From positions 1,302,001-1,366,000 of the forward strand of contig JANFOE010000193.1 of NCBI GenBank assembly GCA_025667525.1: a stretch of DNA of 64,000 bases, read 5' to 3'. The notes beneath the pieces were generated by a model. It did no database searches. It was not told where the DNA came from and saw only the letters and a list, made by a program, of their open reading frames with translations. The DNA is from Glebionis coronaria. Taxonomy: Eukaryota > Streptophyta > Magnoliopsida > Asterales > Asteraceae. Position numbers and translations under genes: made by a program. Positions 23,401 to 34,296 of the stretch are shown here, piece after piece (positions within the stretch are counted from its first letter, which is position 1; every line of letters begins with the position of its first letter).

Positions 23401-23824
23401 GCTTAGCACTCCCATCTAAGGAATATGACACTAACATCAATCTAATGACCTCAGGTGGAACCCCATTATGCTTAATGGTGTTGCAAAGTGAAAGGAATCT
23501 CTTAAGGTGAGCATGAGGATCCTCATTTTGTTTTCCCAAGAAAGGTGATAAAGCAACCATATTGATCATAGATGTATGTAGCTCAAATGTGTTAGCGGGA
23601 AAGTCGGGAATCTTAATGGCACTAACATATCCATGAACGTTGGATTGCATACGTTCATACAAAGTACGATTATCAATAGCCATGGCTTCTTGTGGTGGTG
23701 ACAAAGCACGATTCTCGTGATCGGCTTGGTGGACGGTGGTGGTCTTACCCTTTCTCTTTTTCTTCCTTTTCGGAGGAAGAGGTTGTACACCAATCGGTAT
23801 TTGTGCACGCCCGCGAGTGAGCAT
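20441..23824 (-). CDS. gag: E3 gag-protease-acidic tail protein
   Basis: Intact frame of 1,127 codons. I chose ATG at 23824 (MLTRGRAQ); the track start a few codons upstream is a TTG. The basic N-terminus is followed by the gag domain (about 60-230: LSPFLGKQNEDPHAHLKRF, LLRRCPNHGMDDL). The zinc knuckle CVTCGGPHSYEQC is at about 321, then a Q/P/N-rich linker and the retropepsin-like protease with DLGASINLMPLSVW (about 690) and IVGRPFLRTGRTLID (about 770). From about 835 to the end the tail is strongly acidic: DNPLFHDNDDIHADFSDEES, repeated CDTPIYDDYSD/CDSPFVDDH steps, ERIFDPGIEL (about 1046) and VFDPGG near the end. No pol domain. Gag would form the particle and protease mature it; the tail's role is unknown. 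The intact reading frame fits its youth. Confidence 0.93.
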   Translation of the reverse strand: MLTRGRAQIPIGVQPLPPKRKKKRKGKTTTVHQADHENRALSPPQEAMAIDNRTLYERMQSNVHGYVSAIKIPDFPANTFELHTSMINMVALSPFLGKQNEDPHAHLKRFLSLCNTIKHNGVPPEVIRLMLVSYSLDGSAKHWLDTQPPDSITTWDDFTTKFLKKFFPPQKTMALRNLIMGFTQKPSQSFGDAWEEYSELLRRCPNHGMDDLGQINTFYNGLKPHHQDSLNASAGGSIHFKTYHEALNIIETKAMVQTNDPFEERVHVIQNTSQTPCELQILQEILQTVKQGQEMTQGMIQDFKSMTLNNSSNNVNAITISCVTCGGPHSYEQCDKVQGYQGECYAYQEEHREHFKPNINPNNLSYKSQNYLTPPGFPPQPPTQIPQNTPQILPRNQGQRPPYQGNNYKAPNQFQPQANTFYPPQQGFNQPLPFIPNQAYAPIPNQAYPQNPTQGYGMQETQEYVDKKMREIEKRMNDQMKRTMEEQINRVLVAVTQRPQGALPSNTQTNPRANVNAITTRSGTTTKDPSPPKPTIVQPTCAPTCDKPSTSTSPPQNAPISPISKPIHETLNKENPSSTPQPQPKPSLPYPSRLRKEKLKNKDDIQVSNFLRMFKQLNINISFAEALANMPKFAKMIKDLLSNKERLVDLPNASLNENCSAVLLKKLPTKLGDPGRFLIPCNFPGVENCMALADLGASINLMPLSVWKRLSLPELTPTKMTLELANRTIAYPVGIAEDVFVGVDRFTFPADFVVVDYDMDPRVPLIVGRPFLRTGRTLIDVAEGELIMRVGDERVVFNTGKLSKKSNEHETVKHIDVIDKEVNQVDILDEVCGEYFHEAYTSGNYDPPYVETIASITSSLDFYEPQELNLGETPYDNPLFHDNDDIHADFSDEESLLCDTPIYDDYSDDEIFTCDSPFVDDHTSLGFEESPIFDRPIYDVYGDEEDSIIDEIDEFLEVDIPFEYTLGYFDEEGDILYLESLLHEDPLSFSLPISTFQSDKGKQVMMVPSKSLLLPMPSQPFSHHVNYKGESSKATNTCCFPIKERIFDPGIELAKPSQYPPDAIKGNLVKDLRALPYHLGKNIWEIILENYTSFFSPLLGKLVVELCYKWEGNYVFDPGGYLWSFGK

Positions 23825-24583
23825 GCAACTCAATACGAGGAATGAGAGAGAAGCTCTCGTGCGACTTTGAAAAGAATAAGATTATCCTCTTCGAGTTTCG
23901 ATATCAAATATCCACAAGAAAATAACAATATATGTAATACTACTTTGGGTGCAAGACCCTCAATGAAGCTTTCCTTCTTAGAATACTCCCAAGTGAACGG
24001 GGGGTTAGGTGGCGCGAAGCACTTAAGTACCTATTGACCCTTAGATGGCATTTTATAGCACATCGCCTTTCTATTCACTTAAATGTTCGTATTCTTCGAA
24101 TTATTGCTTATTGAGAGTATTTATCTATTCTTGCTTTATTTTGTTTGATCGATACGCGTGTCAAGGACCGGAACGCCCCTCAACACGGTGTATTGCCTCG
24201 GCAATACTTATGGAAGATATGTAGATTGATTGTTCTTATACGTATACGTATTTACTTATAATAATATATGGAAAATATTTTTGTATTTATGAGTTTTTTT
24301 TAATGGAAAATACTATATGTACATAAAAACCGAGAGAATCCAATAATATATATTTTTGGGTGCAATCTATTAGGAAAAAGATTGCTTTTTGGATGTTTTA
24401 ATTTTTTTTGGTCAATTCTTTAGGAAAAGAATTGTTTTGTTAATTTTTTAGTTTTTATATATTTTTATATTTTTGATTTTTTATTTGTTTTTGATTTATG
24501 ATACGTAAAAATAACGTTCACCAAATGAACGGATCCCAAAAGCCAATGAAAACCGTCAATCGATAGTCTCTCGTGTAGTCAAA
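23825..24583 (-). other. E3 leader (5' untranslated region)
   Basis: Between primer-binding site and gag. Contains CTTAAGTGCTTCGCGCC (complement of 24011-24027), found identically in the E4 leader at 44803-44819. It also shares GCGTTCCGGTC and AATAGATAAATACTCT in the same order with E4. Near the primer-binding site it has the GGATCCGTTCA ... TGAACG hairpin shared with E2. AT-rich, no ORF. Confidence 0.75.
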
Positions 24584-24601
24584 GAACCGGCAGCGGCGCC
24601 A
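24584..24601 (-). promoter_or_regulatory. E3 primer-binding site
   Basis: Minus-strand TGGCGCCGCTGCCGGTTC, two bases (AA) after the LTR end. Same tRNA-Asp-like variant as E2 and E4. Confidence 0.87.
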
Positions 24602-24603
24602 TT

Positions 24604-27250
24604 TGAAATGTGGTATAATGCAAGTTCGTTTTCTCAGTTCTTAACCAATAGAAAGTCCAATCAATATCAGATTTATAATTGTTCTTGGTTGTTCAAGCTT
24701 GCTTGGTAATCTATTGCTAATTCAAACAACACTATTTAAAAATGAAAAATATAAACCTACTTATATGTAAAACAGATTGCAATTACCATGTTTTTATTCA
24801 ATTAAGGACAAGGAACTAGTAAGCAAAGCACAAGTAACCAACTAACAAATTTAACAAGAAAATGTAACTAATTCAACAATCTAACAAATTTACCAAATTT
24901 AACAAACTTTTAACCAACTAGAAAGTGTAACAAATTCCAACAAAATTTCAACTACTTATTTTTAACCAAATCTAACAAACTTTTTATAAAATTCCTAACT
25001 AACTTTTTAACAACTAATTTTTATAGAAGTAAATTCCAAATTTAACAAAGTCTAATTTTATAAAAGTAAAAATGAATTTTTATAAAATCTAAATTCCAAA
25101 ATAACTACAAATTTTATAAAACTGAAATTCCTAAAATCCTACTTTTTGAAATCTGCCACATGCACTCATCCTCATTAAAGAAGCCCAAAAGTCTAAATAA
25201 GCCCAGTTGGATCAGTCTTATACTCAATCAAATAAGACTGTTACTTTTAACCACTTAGACTAAAACAAATCGGACTGACATTGTTACCACTACAGTTATA
25301 GCTAAATCAACATATTTCACAACTAACAGATTAATACAATTGCAATCAGTAACCCAATATATTAAGCTAAGATATTCGTAAAAATTAACATGAGCTTAAC
25401 CATTACATCCGTCGTTTAGACCGTTGTTGGCGAAGCTTAGCGCTGAGCTAGCTTTAAACGAAAACCAAACACCAAAAATCTTGATGCGATATCAAAATCT
25501 GCTGAAATGAACTCGAACTTGAATCAAAACAAAGCCGATATCAACATCGTCTTCTCGAACTAATATCGAACTGATCTACTGCTACGTTTCTTCTACTACT
25601 TGATTCTTTACTACTTGTCGTGTTCCTTCCGACGATAATCCAGTGATGTCGAAACGAGCTAGCGAACGAAACTGATTACTAAATTCGCCAAAACTATACT
25701 CATCTTTACTCAACAACTTTATTCCAAAACTGAAAATCAAGTCTGTAGCAATTCGAACAGCAACCTTCTCGAAAATAGAACAAACTGCAGCTACAGGAAC
25801 TGAACCTAACTACTAACTGATCTTTTCAACGAACTAAACTGATTCATCACTCAACCGAAACTCAACTTCACAAGTTTAACTAACCTACATATCCTCAACT
25901 CATCATCAGAAGTCTAGTCAAACAGTGGAAAATTCATCTAATAATTCGAATCAAAATAGCACTTCACTTCGCCATAACAGACATCAGAACGACTCATATA
26001 ACATCACGGATAACAGCCAGGTTCATCACTAGGACAGGAAATGAAGCAATATGCAGAACTTGAAAAGAATTAAGAAGGATTTGAGATGAAAACTGAATTC
26101 GCATTAATGAAGGAATTTGTTATAAACGGTTATGTCTAACCGAATCTCTCTAACAAACTAACTGCTACAAGTGTACATGAAAACTGTGTGTGTAGATACA
26201 CACAGTTATAACGAGAGAAAAGTGAAGTAACCTATCTACTATGTGTGTGTGAAATTCACACTCAAGTCTACGTACAAATGAAAGAACATGCAGATATATA
26301 TAGGCTAAGATAATGAGCAGGGGTAAAATTGATGAGCTGCTGTGTCCAATGGGAGCTCGCCACGTGTCATGTGATGGTAGGAGTATTACAAGTTTGATCC
26401 GGATTAAAGTGTTCTATAAATGTGATTGGATGAGTGGATGTTTAAATTGGGATTCGGTGGAGTTTATTACAGGGAAAGTGGGATATGTGGGGCTCGGTTA
26501 ATAAATGGGAAGTATTAATGCTGAAGTATTCGTCTATTGCTATCTTGATGAAGCTATGATTGCCATTTGTGGTGTTAATGGGATTCAATATAATGCGTAA
26601 TAAATAGCTGATGGATCCTCGGTCCATTGACTTATTAATTCCAATTAATTGCTGGTGGAATGTTGATCATTAACTGCTCCAATTGATTGATCCACCATAA
26701 CTGCCTTTGATTGTTTGATCCGTGTGACATGTTTTCTGGACTTCTCATTGGCTAATAACAAAAGTCTTGGATCATTAACTTTGAGTAATGGCAGAAATGC
26801 CCCTTAAATTTGGCAGTTTTGTTGATTCTTGTTAATGCTTTTAAAAACTTGTCTTCTACAGCCCTTCCTCTTCATGAATAAGCATATTTAGTCCTTCCAC
26901 TTGCATTTTTGAACATTTAAACCCTTTGACTTTGTTGACTTCATTATTGACCATGTTTAACTTTGATCTTGACTATGGCAAATGTGCACTTTTGGTCCTT
27001 CATCTTCGAAATGTTGTCAAGATAGGTCCTTGTTCTTCAAAGTCTTGTCACTCCTGATCCTTCTTTGTCTTTTTCATCCATTTGAGCTTGATTTTTCCTT
27101 GTTTGCTTGAAAATGTATCCTTTTACCTACACAAGTGTACACAAACACAAACATACCACATAATACTGTTTTTTGCAAGATAAATCGGTATTTTGCTTCA
27201 TGTTTTAGGGTTATTTGTTGATAAAAGGATATGAGTTTAAGCTCATATCA
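24604..27250 (-). repeat. E3 5' LTR
   Basis: Starts (minus strand) TGATATGAG at 27250 and ends at 24604. TATATATA at 26295-26302. Stem GATATGAG/CTCATATC at 27228-27249. Practically identical to 15743-18389. Confidence 0.95.
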
Positions 27251-30200
27251 ACGCTTGTAAAAGTGGTTCTTCTTCTCTACCCATTGTTGAGACTGTTGCC
27301 TCTATTGCTCCATCACTAACTCCATTTGGAGAAAGTGACTTCATTTTGAAAGAATTTGAAGCAAGTTTGGAAGATGTGGACTTGCAATATGACGATTCTC
27401 CCTCCAATTGGGATGAAGACATTCGTACTATTGAGAAACTTCTCAATGAGGACCATATTTCTCCACGATCTCCTAAGGATATCTCTATCGATGTGCCGAA
27501 TTTGACTACGCCTTCCATCGAAAATCCTCCGGATTTAGAGCTTAAGGATCTGCCGTCTCATCTCGAGTACGTTTTCCTTGAATACAATAAGAAGTCACCC
27601 GTCATCATTGAAAATGACTTGAAAGAAGAAGAAAAATCCCGACTTATCGCCGTGCTGAAGAAACATAAAAAAGCGCTTGCATGGAAAATCTCCGATATTC
27701 TTGGGATTGATCCTCACTTTTGCACACATAAAATTATCATGGAGGACGACTTTAAACCCACTATTCAAAGCCAAAGAAGGGTGAATCCCAAGATCCATGA
27801 CGTTATCAAAAAAGAGGTTATCAAACTTCTTGATGCGGGAATGATCTACCCTATCTCCGATTCACCATGGGTTTGTCCCGTCCATTGTGTGCCTAAGAAA
27901 GGCGGAATCACCGTTGTGCCTAATGAAAACAATGAGTTGATTCCTACTCGTCTCGTTACAGGGTGGAGAGTTTGTATAGACTATCGCAAACTCAATGATG
28001 CTACGAGAAAGGATCATTTTCCCCTTCCTTTCATGGACCAAATGCTTGAACGTCTAGCGGGTAATGACTATTACTGATTTTTAGACGGTTTCTCCGGGTA
28101 TTTTCAATTCCCATCGATCCCAAAGATCAAGAGAAAACCACATTCACTTGTCCTTATGGAAAATTTGCTTATAAAAGAATGCATTTCGGCTTATGCAATG
28201 CTCCTGGGACATTCCAAAGGTGTATGATGGCTATATTCCATGACATGGTTGAAGAAACTATGGAAGTCTTCATGGATGATTTCTCGGTTTATGGTGATTC
28301 TTTCTCTCATTGACTTGCCAATTTGGAACGCATGCTTAAGCGGTGTGAAGACACTCGCCTTGTTCTAAATTGGGAAAAATGCCATTTCATGGTAAAAGAA
28401 GGCATTGTGCTTGGATATAAAATCTCAAAACCGGTCTAGAAGTGGACCGTGCTAAAGTGGATGTCAAAGCCAAATTACCTCCACCTTCAACGGTGAAGGG
28501 TGTGAGAAGTTTCCTTGGTCATGCGGGCTTCTATCGTCGATTCATTCAAGATTTTTCTAAAATCTCTCGCCCGATGACCCACCTCTTGGAAAAAGATACT
28601 CCTTTTATCTTTTCTAAAGAGTGTCTTGAATCCTTCAATCTTCTTAAGGACAAGCTAACTAAGGCACCGGTCTTGGTTACCCCTAATTGGGAGCTACCTT
28701 TTGAATTGATGTGTAATGCTAGCGACTTTTCTATTGGAGCGTTTTTGGGCCAACAAGTGAACAAACACTTCCAACCTATCCATTACGCTAGCAAGATAAT
28801 GACGGGGGCTCAATTGCATTATACCACTACCGAAAAAGAGCTTTTAGCTGTAGTGTATGCTTTTGAAAAATTCCGCCCCTATCTTGTCCTTTCTACCACC
28901 ATCGTGTATATCGATCATTCCGCGTTAAAGTACTTGTTGACTAAACAAGATTCTAAGCCAATACTTCTTCGCTGGGTTTTGCTCCTTCAAGAATTCAACA
29001 TTGAAATCCATGACAAGAAGGGAGCCGAAAACCTAGCTGCGGATCATCTAAGTAGACTTGAGGATCCTTATCGAGGGGATCATCCGAATCAAGAGATCAG
29101 TGACTCTTTTCCCCTTGAAGCATTAATGTCTATCAATCCAAATCTTGATGGCACCCCGTGGTTTGCGGACATTGCAAACTACTTAGCGGGTGAAATTCTC
29201 AAGGAAGGGTTAACATCCCAACAAAAGAAAAAGTTCTTTAAAGATATTGACCATTATTTCTGGGACGACCCTTACCTCTTCAAACAATGTACGGATCTTG
29301 TCATTCGTCGATGTGTTGATGGGCCGACAGCGGTACAAATCCTTGACGTTTGCCATAAAGGACCCACCGGTGGTCACTTTGGTCCAAATTACACCGCGAA
29401 GAAAGTATTCGACTCTGGATTTTATTGGCCCACCATTTATCATGACGCTCATGAAATGGTTAAACATTGTGATGCTTGCCAAAGACAAGGCAAGATCACA
29501 CATAAAGATGAGATGCCTCAAAATTTCATACAAGAATCTGAAATCTTTGATGTATGGGGTATCGACTTTATGGGGCCATTTCCATCATCTAAAGGGCACA
29601 AGTACATCCTCGTAGCCGTTGACTACGTTTCCAAATGGGTTGAAGCTAAGGCTCTTCCTACGAACGATGCGAGGGTGGTTGTGAACTTTTTGAAACAGCT
29701 CTTTGCTCGATTTGGTGTTCCTCGTGCTATAATCAGTGACTGCGGGACTCATTTTTGCAATGATCAATTTGCTAGAGTCATGGCTAAGTACGGTGTCAAT
29801 CATCGTCTTTCCACCTCTTATCATCCCCAAACTAATGGTCAAGCCGAGATATCTAACCGCGGATTGAAGCGAATTCTGGAGCGTACTGTGGGAGAGCATC
29901 GTGCCTCGTGGGCCGATAAGTTAGATGATGCTTTGTGGGCTTTCCGTACCGCTTATAAGACCCCGATTGGTTATACACCTTATCGTCTTGTGTACGGGAA
30001 AGCATGCCACCTCCCATTCGAGCTGGAACATAAGGCATACTGGGCCTTGAAGTGGGCTAACTTCGATATCAACAAAGCCAGCGATCTTCGGAAGATTCAA
30101 CTCAATGAGCTAAATGAACTAAGGAATGAAGCTTATGAGAACTCGTTGATCTACAAGGAGAAGACCAAGATCATCCATGATGCAAGGATTAAGAATCGAG

Positions 30201-30442
30201 AGTTCCACGTTGGTGATCAAGTCTTTCTTTTTAACTCTCGGTTGAAGATCTTCTCGGGCAAGTTGAAGAGCCGTTAGTCTGGTCCATTCACCGTCGCCAA
30301 ATTCTTCCCATATGGCACCATTGAGCTTTCTCAGCCGAATGGGCCCAATTTCAAGGTGAATGGCCAGCGCGTGAAGTTGTACTTTGGTGAGGACATCTCT
30401 CACGAGATGATTCCATCCCTCACCATGTTTCCCTTGAATTAA
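27251..30442 (+). pseudogene. pol: E2 pol: reverse transcriptase, RNase H and integrase (broken)
   Basis: Continues the E2 protease frame after E3. Linker with an acidic stretch, then RT (HKIIMEDDFKPTIQSQRR, SPWVCPVHCVPKKGG, WRVCIDYRKLNDATRKDHF) to a TGA at 28075-28077. A one-base deletion follows near 28112, then FMDDFSVYG, a TGA at 28311-28313, and a second one-base deletion near 28430. From 28442 a long frame holds RNase H ([31 protein letters not shown]) and integrase (zinc finger [10 protein letters not shown] ... [11 protein letters not shown] in [25 protein letters not shown]). A TAG at 30275-30277 replaces the tryptophan of the E1 copy (SRWSGPF). The frame ends at TAA 30440-30442. RNase H CNAS still has its aspartate-containing motif shifted to N-A-S-D, against CDASD in E1. 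Inactive. Confidence 0.94.
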
Positions 30443-32477
30443 GTTCTGGGTCGAGTCAGGCTCGTGACTCGGTTAACAAAAACAAGCGCTTCTTGGGAGG
30501 CAACCCGTGATCTATCCTTTACCGTTTTCATAATAAGTGTAGGGAGAGCCCCGTATGTGTTTGTTGTCTTGTTTCTTATTATGTGCAGGGATTAAAGATT
30601 CAAAGATCCATCGATGACTTTTGACGACCGTGATCCTGTCTTCCCGTCTTCCCGGTTCTATCCTAAACTGTCGTGATTCAATATTTCATATCTTATATGT
30701 TCACATTGAAATCACTATAGTTGTCCTTCCCTTAGCAAGCTTTAAACAAAGTGCACAATGTCATAAGTGTAGGGGATTTTACTCCCACATGCTTAAACAT
30801 TGAGGACAATGTTTATATCAAGTGTAGGGGGGTCTTCTATCGAAGTAAGTGGGCTTTTCCATGAATTTGTCCTCATTTTAACCGGAAAATCTAATTTTTC
30901 AACATTTTTCAAAATTTTTAATCTATTTTGGCCTTGTAGTTTTTCCTTTGTTAGCGTTATTTACTTCCCTTGCTAAAATAAAGTTTAATAAAGTGGTTTT
31001 AAATTTTTCAAAGTCGTGAATATTTTGACTCAACCCGAGTTTACTTATCTAAGTTTACTCTAGCTAGTATCCTTAACGTGTTTAAGTCAAGTTTTGCTAG
31101 GCTTTTATATAGGGAACTTTAAAACGCGAAAGTCTTAACTCTCACGGGTTAAGAACAAGAACTTTTCGCAAGTTCCTATAATTGATCCTAGAGAGTCGTT
31201 TATCAAGGGAACTTTAAAATGCGAATTCTAAACTTGAAAAAGTCTAAGAGTTTGCAAGATCCTATAGATGACTCGAAAACCCAAAACTTTTATTTAATTG
31301 GCTAAGCATCCACGAGTCTCATTCCTTGAGATTTTAAATTGTGGAGAACGAGAGATGATAGAGTCAAATATAAGTTTTGTATTCTTTCGTGAATTTATGT
31401 GAGTTGATTATAAGCTTTTTCTCCCATCGCTTGCTAATAAATTTATCTGCAATAAATAAGGTTGTACGATTTGAAAAGTTACTTAGCTTCTAGCACAAGA
31501 TCGTTTAAAAGTTGCTCAGTATTAGTTAGAGTTCATAGCCAAGGCATAACTTATTGAAGCGGGATGCGAAGATTGGCGAGTCCGAAAAGGCGCTAACAAG
31601 GCATGAGGGCTACATTTTGTTGCTAAAGATCCAAAAGTGATGTGAAGAATCATTTATCAAAAATCAATATGAAGGATCGAGACACACGACCAAAAGCAAA
31701 AACTCCCCTAAAGATCATGGAGAAGTCTATCCGAAAAGACCCTAGCAAGGTATGAGGATAAATAGATCCAAGTCCTAAAAGGAGGCGGATCGTTGTATAT
31801 CAAAGTCCAAAATAAAGATTGGAGAAAAATGAAGAAGTCGTGGTCCAAATATGAAGAATCTCTCGAAAACTTCAAGTGAAGAAATTTCTATTATGAAGAG
31901 AAGACCATAATTTCAAGAACGTATCTCAAGATTTGAAGTATGAAGTCGCTGCCAAATATCGGTCCGAGAAAGGTCTCAAATCGTGAAGCAAGTTATGCCA
32001 AGATATGAACTTTATGAGGTCCCGAGAAGCAATTTTAAAAGATTTTATCCTTTAGCTAACTATTGATTAAATCGTCCCACTTTATTTTTAGCCTAAATAA
32101 CTATCGAAATAAGTCAAACAATGCATCCTCGTGATCATTTAAGACAATATTAAAATATAAGAGATACACCTAGGAATAAGGGAGTCTAAGTGAATAATTA
32201 GGCCACATGAGTTCGTGTTAGTTTGCTAACTTATAATAACAATGATCTCGTTTTTAAGCTTGGTATGGGGAACGTGAAACTTGAGAATGATGAACATTCA
32301 TGACAACCAAAAACCCAATGTAAGTCTTTGATTTCGTACTTGTTTTGTTCTTATAGTTTCATTAGTGTTTAGCATTTAATAAAGGCCAAGATGGGTTATC
32401 TATGATGAAAAGTGTAAACCGTGCTTTGAAATTAATACATTGCATGAGGGCATTGCAATGGTCAAGTGTAGGGGATT
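30443..32477 (+). other. E2 3' untranslated region with polypurine tract
   Basis: No coding content. Polypurine tract AGTGTAGGGGATT at 32465-32477. Two earlier copies of AGTGTAGGGG at 30766 and 30821 flank the hairpin at 30795-30814. Purine-rich, AAGAT-rich text lies at 31550-32040. Overall plan equals that of E1, E3 and E4. Confidence 0.8.
30795..30814 (+). other. Conserved 3' hairpin of E2
   Basis: AAACATTGAGGACAATGTTT, identical over 20 bases to E4 47463-47482 and to E3 (complement of 20000-20019), although the LTRs of these elements are unrelated at sight. Confidence 0.85.
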
Positions 32478-34291
32478 TAATAAGTGTGAAAACACTTATC
32501 CTTTTACCACTTATTTCTAATAATAACAAGACCAAAACGTGTATTTTATATCATAAAAGTCAGAATTATGCGTGGTTTGTGTTTTTATTGTGTTTTAGGA
32601 CCAAAAGATGCAAAAGGAAGAAAACATGGGCTATCACGGGCTTTTATCGAAGAAAAAGACTAAAGACGAAGTCGAAAGATCGAGAATGCAAAAAGAATGG
32701 AAGTCCAAGGCCTATTCTGAAGATTTATCGAAGAAAAAAGTCTAAAGACGGAAGTTTAATGAAGTCGAAGAACTCAAGTCTAATTATAGACGAAAATATT
32801 AAGACAAGTTCAACTTATATCGACAAATCCCGAGACGACGTCGAGAAAGACAAAGATTAAATCGAGTCGAGACGAGAAGAAAGAAAGAAGAAAGTTTAAG
32901 CACTTAATCTCCCCACCTCCTATAAATACCCTCCTAATGTGTCATTAGGAGGGTGGTTAGTTTTTAGTTTTTAATAGTATAGTTAATTTTCAAGTGTGTT
33001 TTTAATTCTCTCTACATTTCCTTTCAAACTTATTAATCTTTACATTAATCTTGTAATCTTTTGATATTAATCTTTAATCAATCAAGCTTATTTCCTTAAT
33101 TCTCATTCTACCTTTCTAATCTTTTACTTAATCTTGATAATCATGTAGTTTTATCTTAATCTTGTTGATGATTTGATTTTGTAGTTATTTGGTTGTGCTT
33201 ATTAAATTGGTGATTTTATGAAGTTTTTAGATCATAGTGCTTATTCTCTTATTTTTTGTGATTAATAGTTCTTAAAAATTAGTAGCTTTTGATAAGTTTA
33301 AGTTTTTATAAAAAGTGCTTTTTGATTTATAGCTTATTTTATGTTTAAAAGTTTTTATATTTTAGCTTATTCTCCTTTTTCTAAAAACAATTTGGTTTAG
33401 CTTTTAGTAAAGTGCTTATTGATTTTTGGCTTATATTTGCTTTTTGCTAAGTTTGTGTTCCGAAATCTGTCAAAACCCCTCTATTCCGAATAGTCAACAT
33501 TCCCCATTATTCCGGATAAATTGCTAGAAAGTATTCCGGATAAGCTGTTAGAACATTATTCCGGATAAGACAAAGTTTAGGAATTCGAATAAGCTGCACA
33601 ACAAAATTATTCCGGATAAGGTCTCGTGGAGTATTCCGGATAATTACTTAACCTAGAATTCCGGATAAGAAGACGGACATATTCAGGATAAGCGACTTGA
33701 TTTATTCCGGATAAAGCTCGGAAGTTTATTCCGGATAAGGATAGTTTGGTGGATTCTGGATAGCACACCAAAGATTAATCCGGATAAGAGTCCGGAATTT
33801 ATTTCGGATAGTGTCTATTTGAAAAGATTCCGGATAAGGTTTCGAAGTCACGTTATTCCGGACAAGCTGTTTAATTTTATTCCGGATAACTTCAAGTACA
33901 AACATCCCAGATAAGCTGCATTTCATTTTCCCGGATAAGCGACAGTTCTTCATTCCGGATAACATTCCGGATAATATTCCGGATAATATTAAGTATTTCC
34001 AATTTTTAAATTTTAATTTTTCCCGCCTTTTTATTTAGAATTATTCTAACTTGTCTTGTCTTAGTTTAATATTTGAAATTTAAATTTTTATAAGTTTTAG
34101 TCATTTACTTTTCAACTTTTAAAGCTTTCATCTTTATTTACTCAACGACATTTTCATTTTTAGTTTAAAATAGATAATCAAAACCCTTTTTATTGTCCAC
34201 CAAGAACGACTCAGTCGCACTAATTAACGGTAATCAATTCGAAAAGACTTGGAACGAAATTATTTTATACTTGGCCAAAACCCTTGTATTA
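32478..34291 (+). repeat. E2 3' LTR
   Basis: 1,814 bp, TAATAAGTGT ... TTGTATTA. Perfect stem ATAAGTGT/ACACTTAT (32480-32499). TATA at 32921-32928 with the 11-bp hairpin 32929-32953. Followed by GTTGG (34292-34296). Confidence 0.95.
33510..33987 (+). repeat. Array of TTCCGGATAAG sites (3' LTR of E2)
   Basis: Same array as in the 5' LTR: first full core at 33510, last at 33977. Cores are mostly kept while both cores and spacers carry scattered single changes (for example TAAATTGC for TAAGTTGC). The last three units are TTCCGGATAA at 12-bp spacing and are better preserved here than in the 5' LTR. Confidence 0.85.
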
Positions 34292-34296
34292 GTTGG

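Larger units (their letters stand above)
15743..27250 (-). mobile_element. E3: young non-autonomous Athila-type element
   Basis: LTRs of identical length (2,647 bp) at 15743-18389 and 24604-27250, ends TG ... CA, target duplication ACGCT at 15738-15742 and 27251-27255. Minus orientation: primer-binding site beside the right LTR, polypurine tract beside the left one. It carries a single intact ORF for gag, protease and an acidic tail, with no RT, RNase H or integrase. Length 11.5 kb. It inserted between protease and RT of E2. Confidence 0.96.
11353..34291 (+). mobile_element. E2: Athila-type Ty3/gypsy retrotransposon (complete, split by E3)
   Basis: Two LTRs of exactly 1,814 bp (11353-13166 and 32478-34291), 5-bp target duplications, primer-binding site, gag-protease (13384-15742), RT-RNase H-integrase (27251-30442), 3' UTR and polypurine tract. 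Without E3 it is about 11.4 kb. Both coding parts carry several stops, frameshifts and a gag deletion, and the LTRs differ by a few percent by eye, so it is older than E3 and cannot move by its own proteins. Confidence 0.95.
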
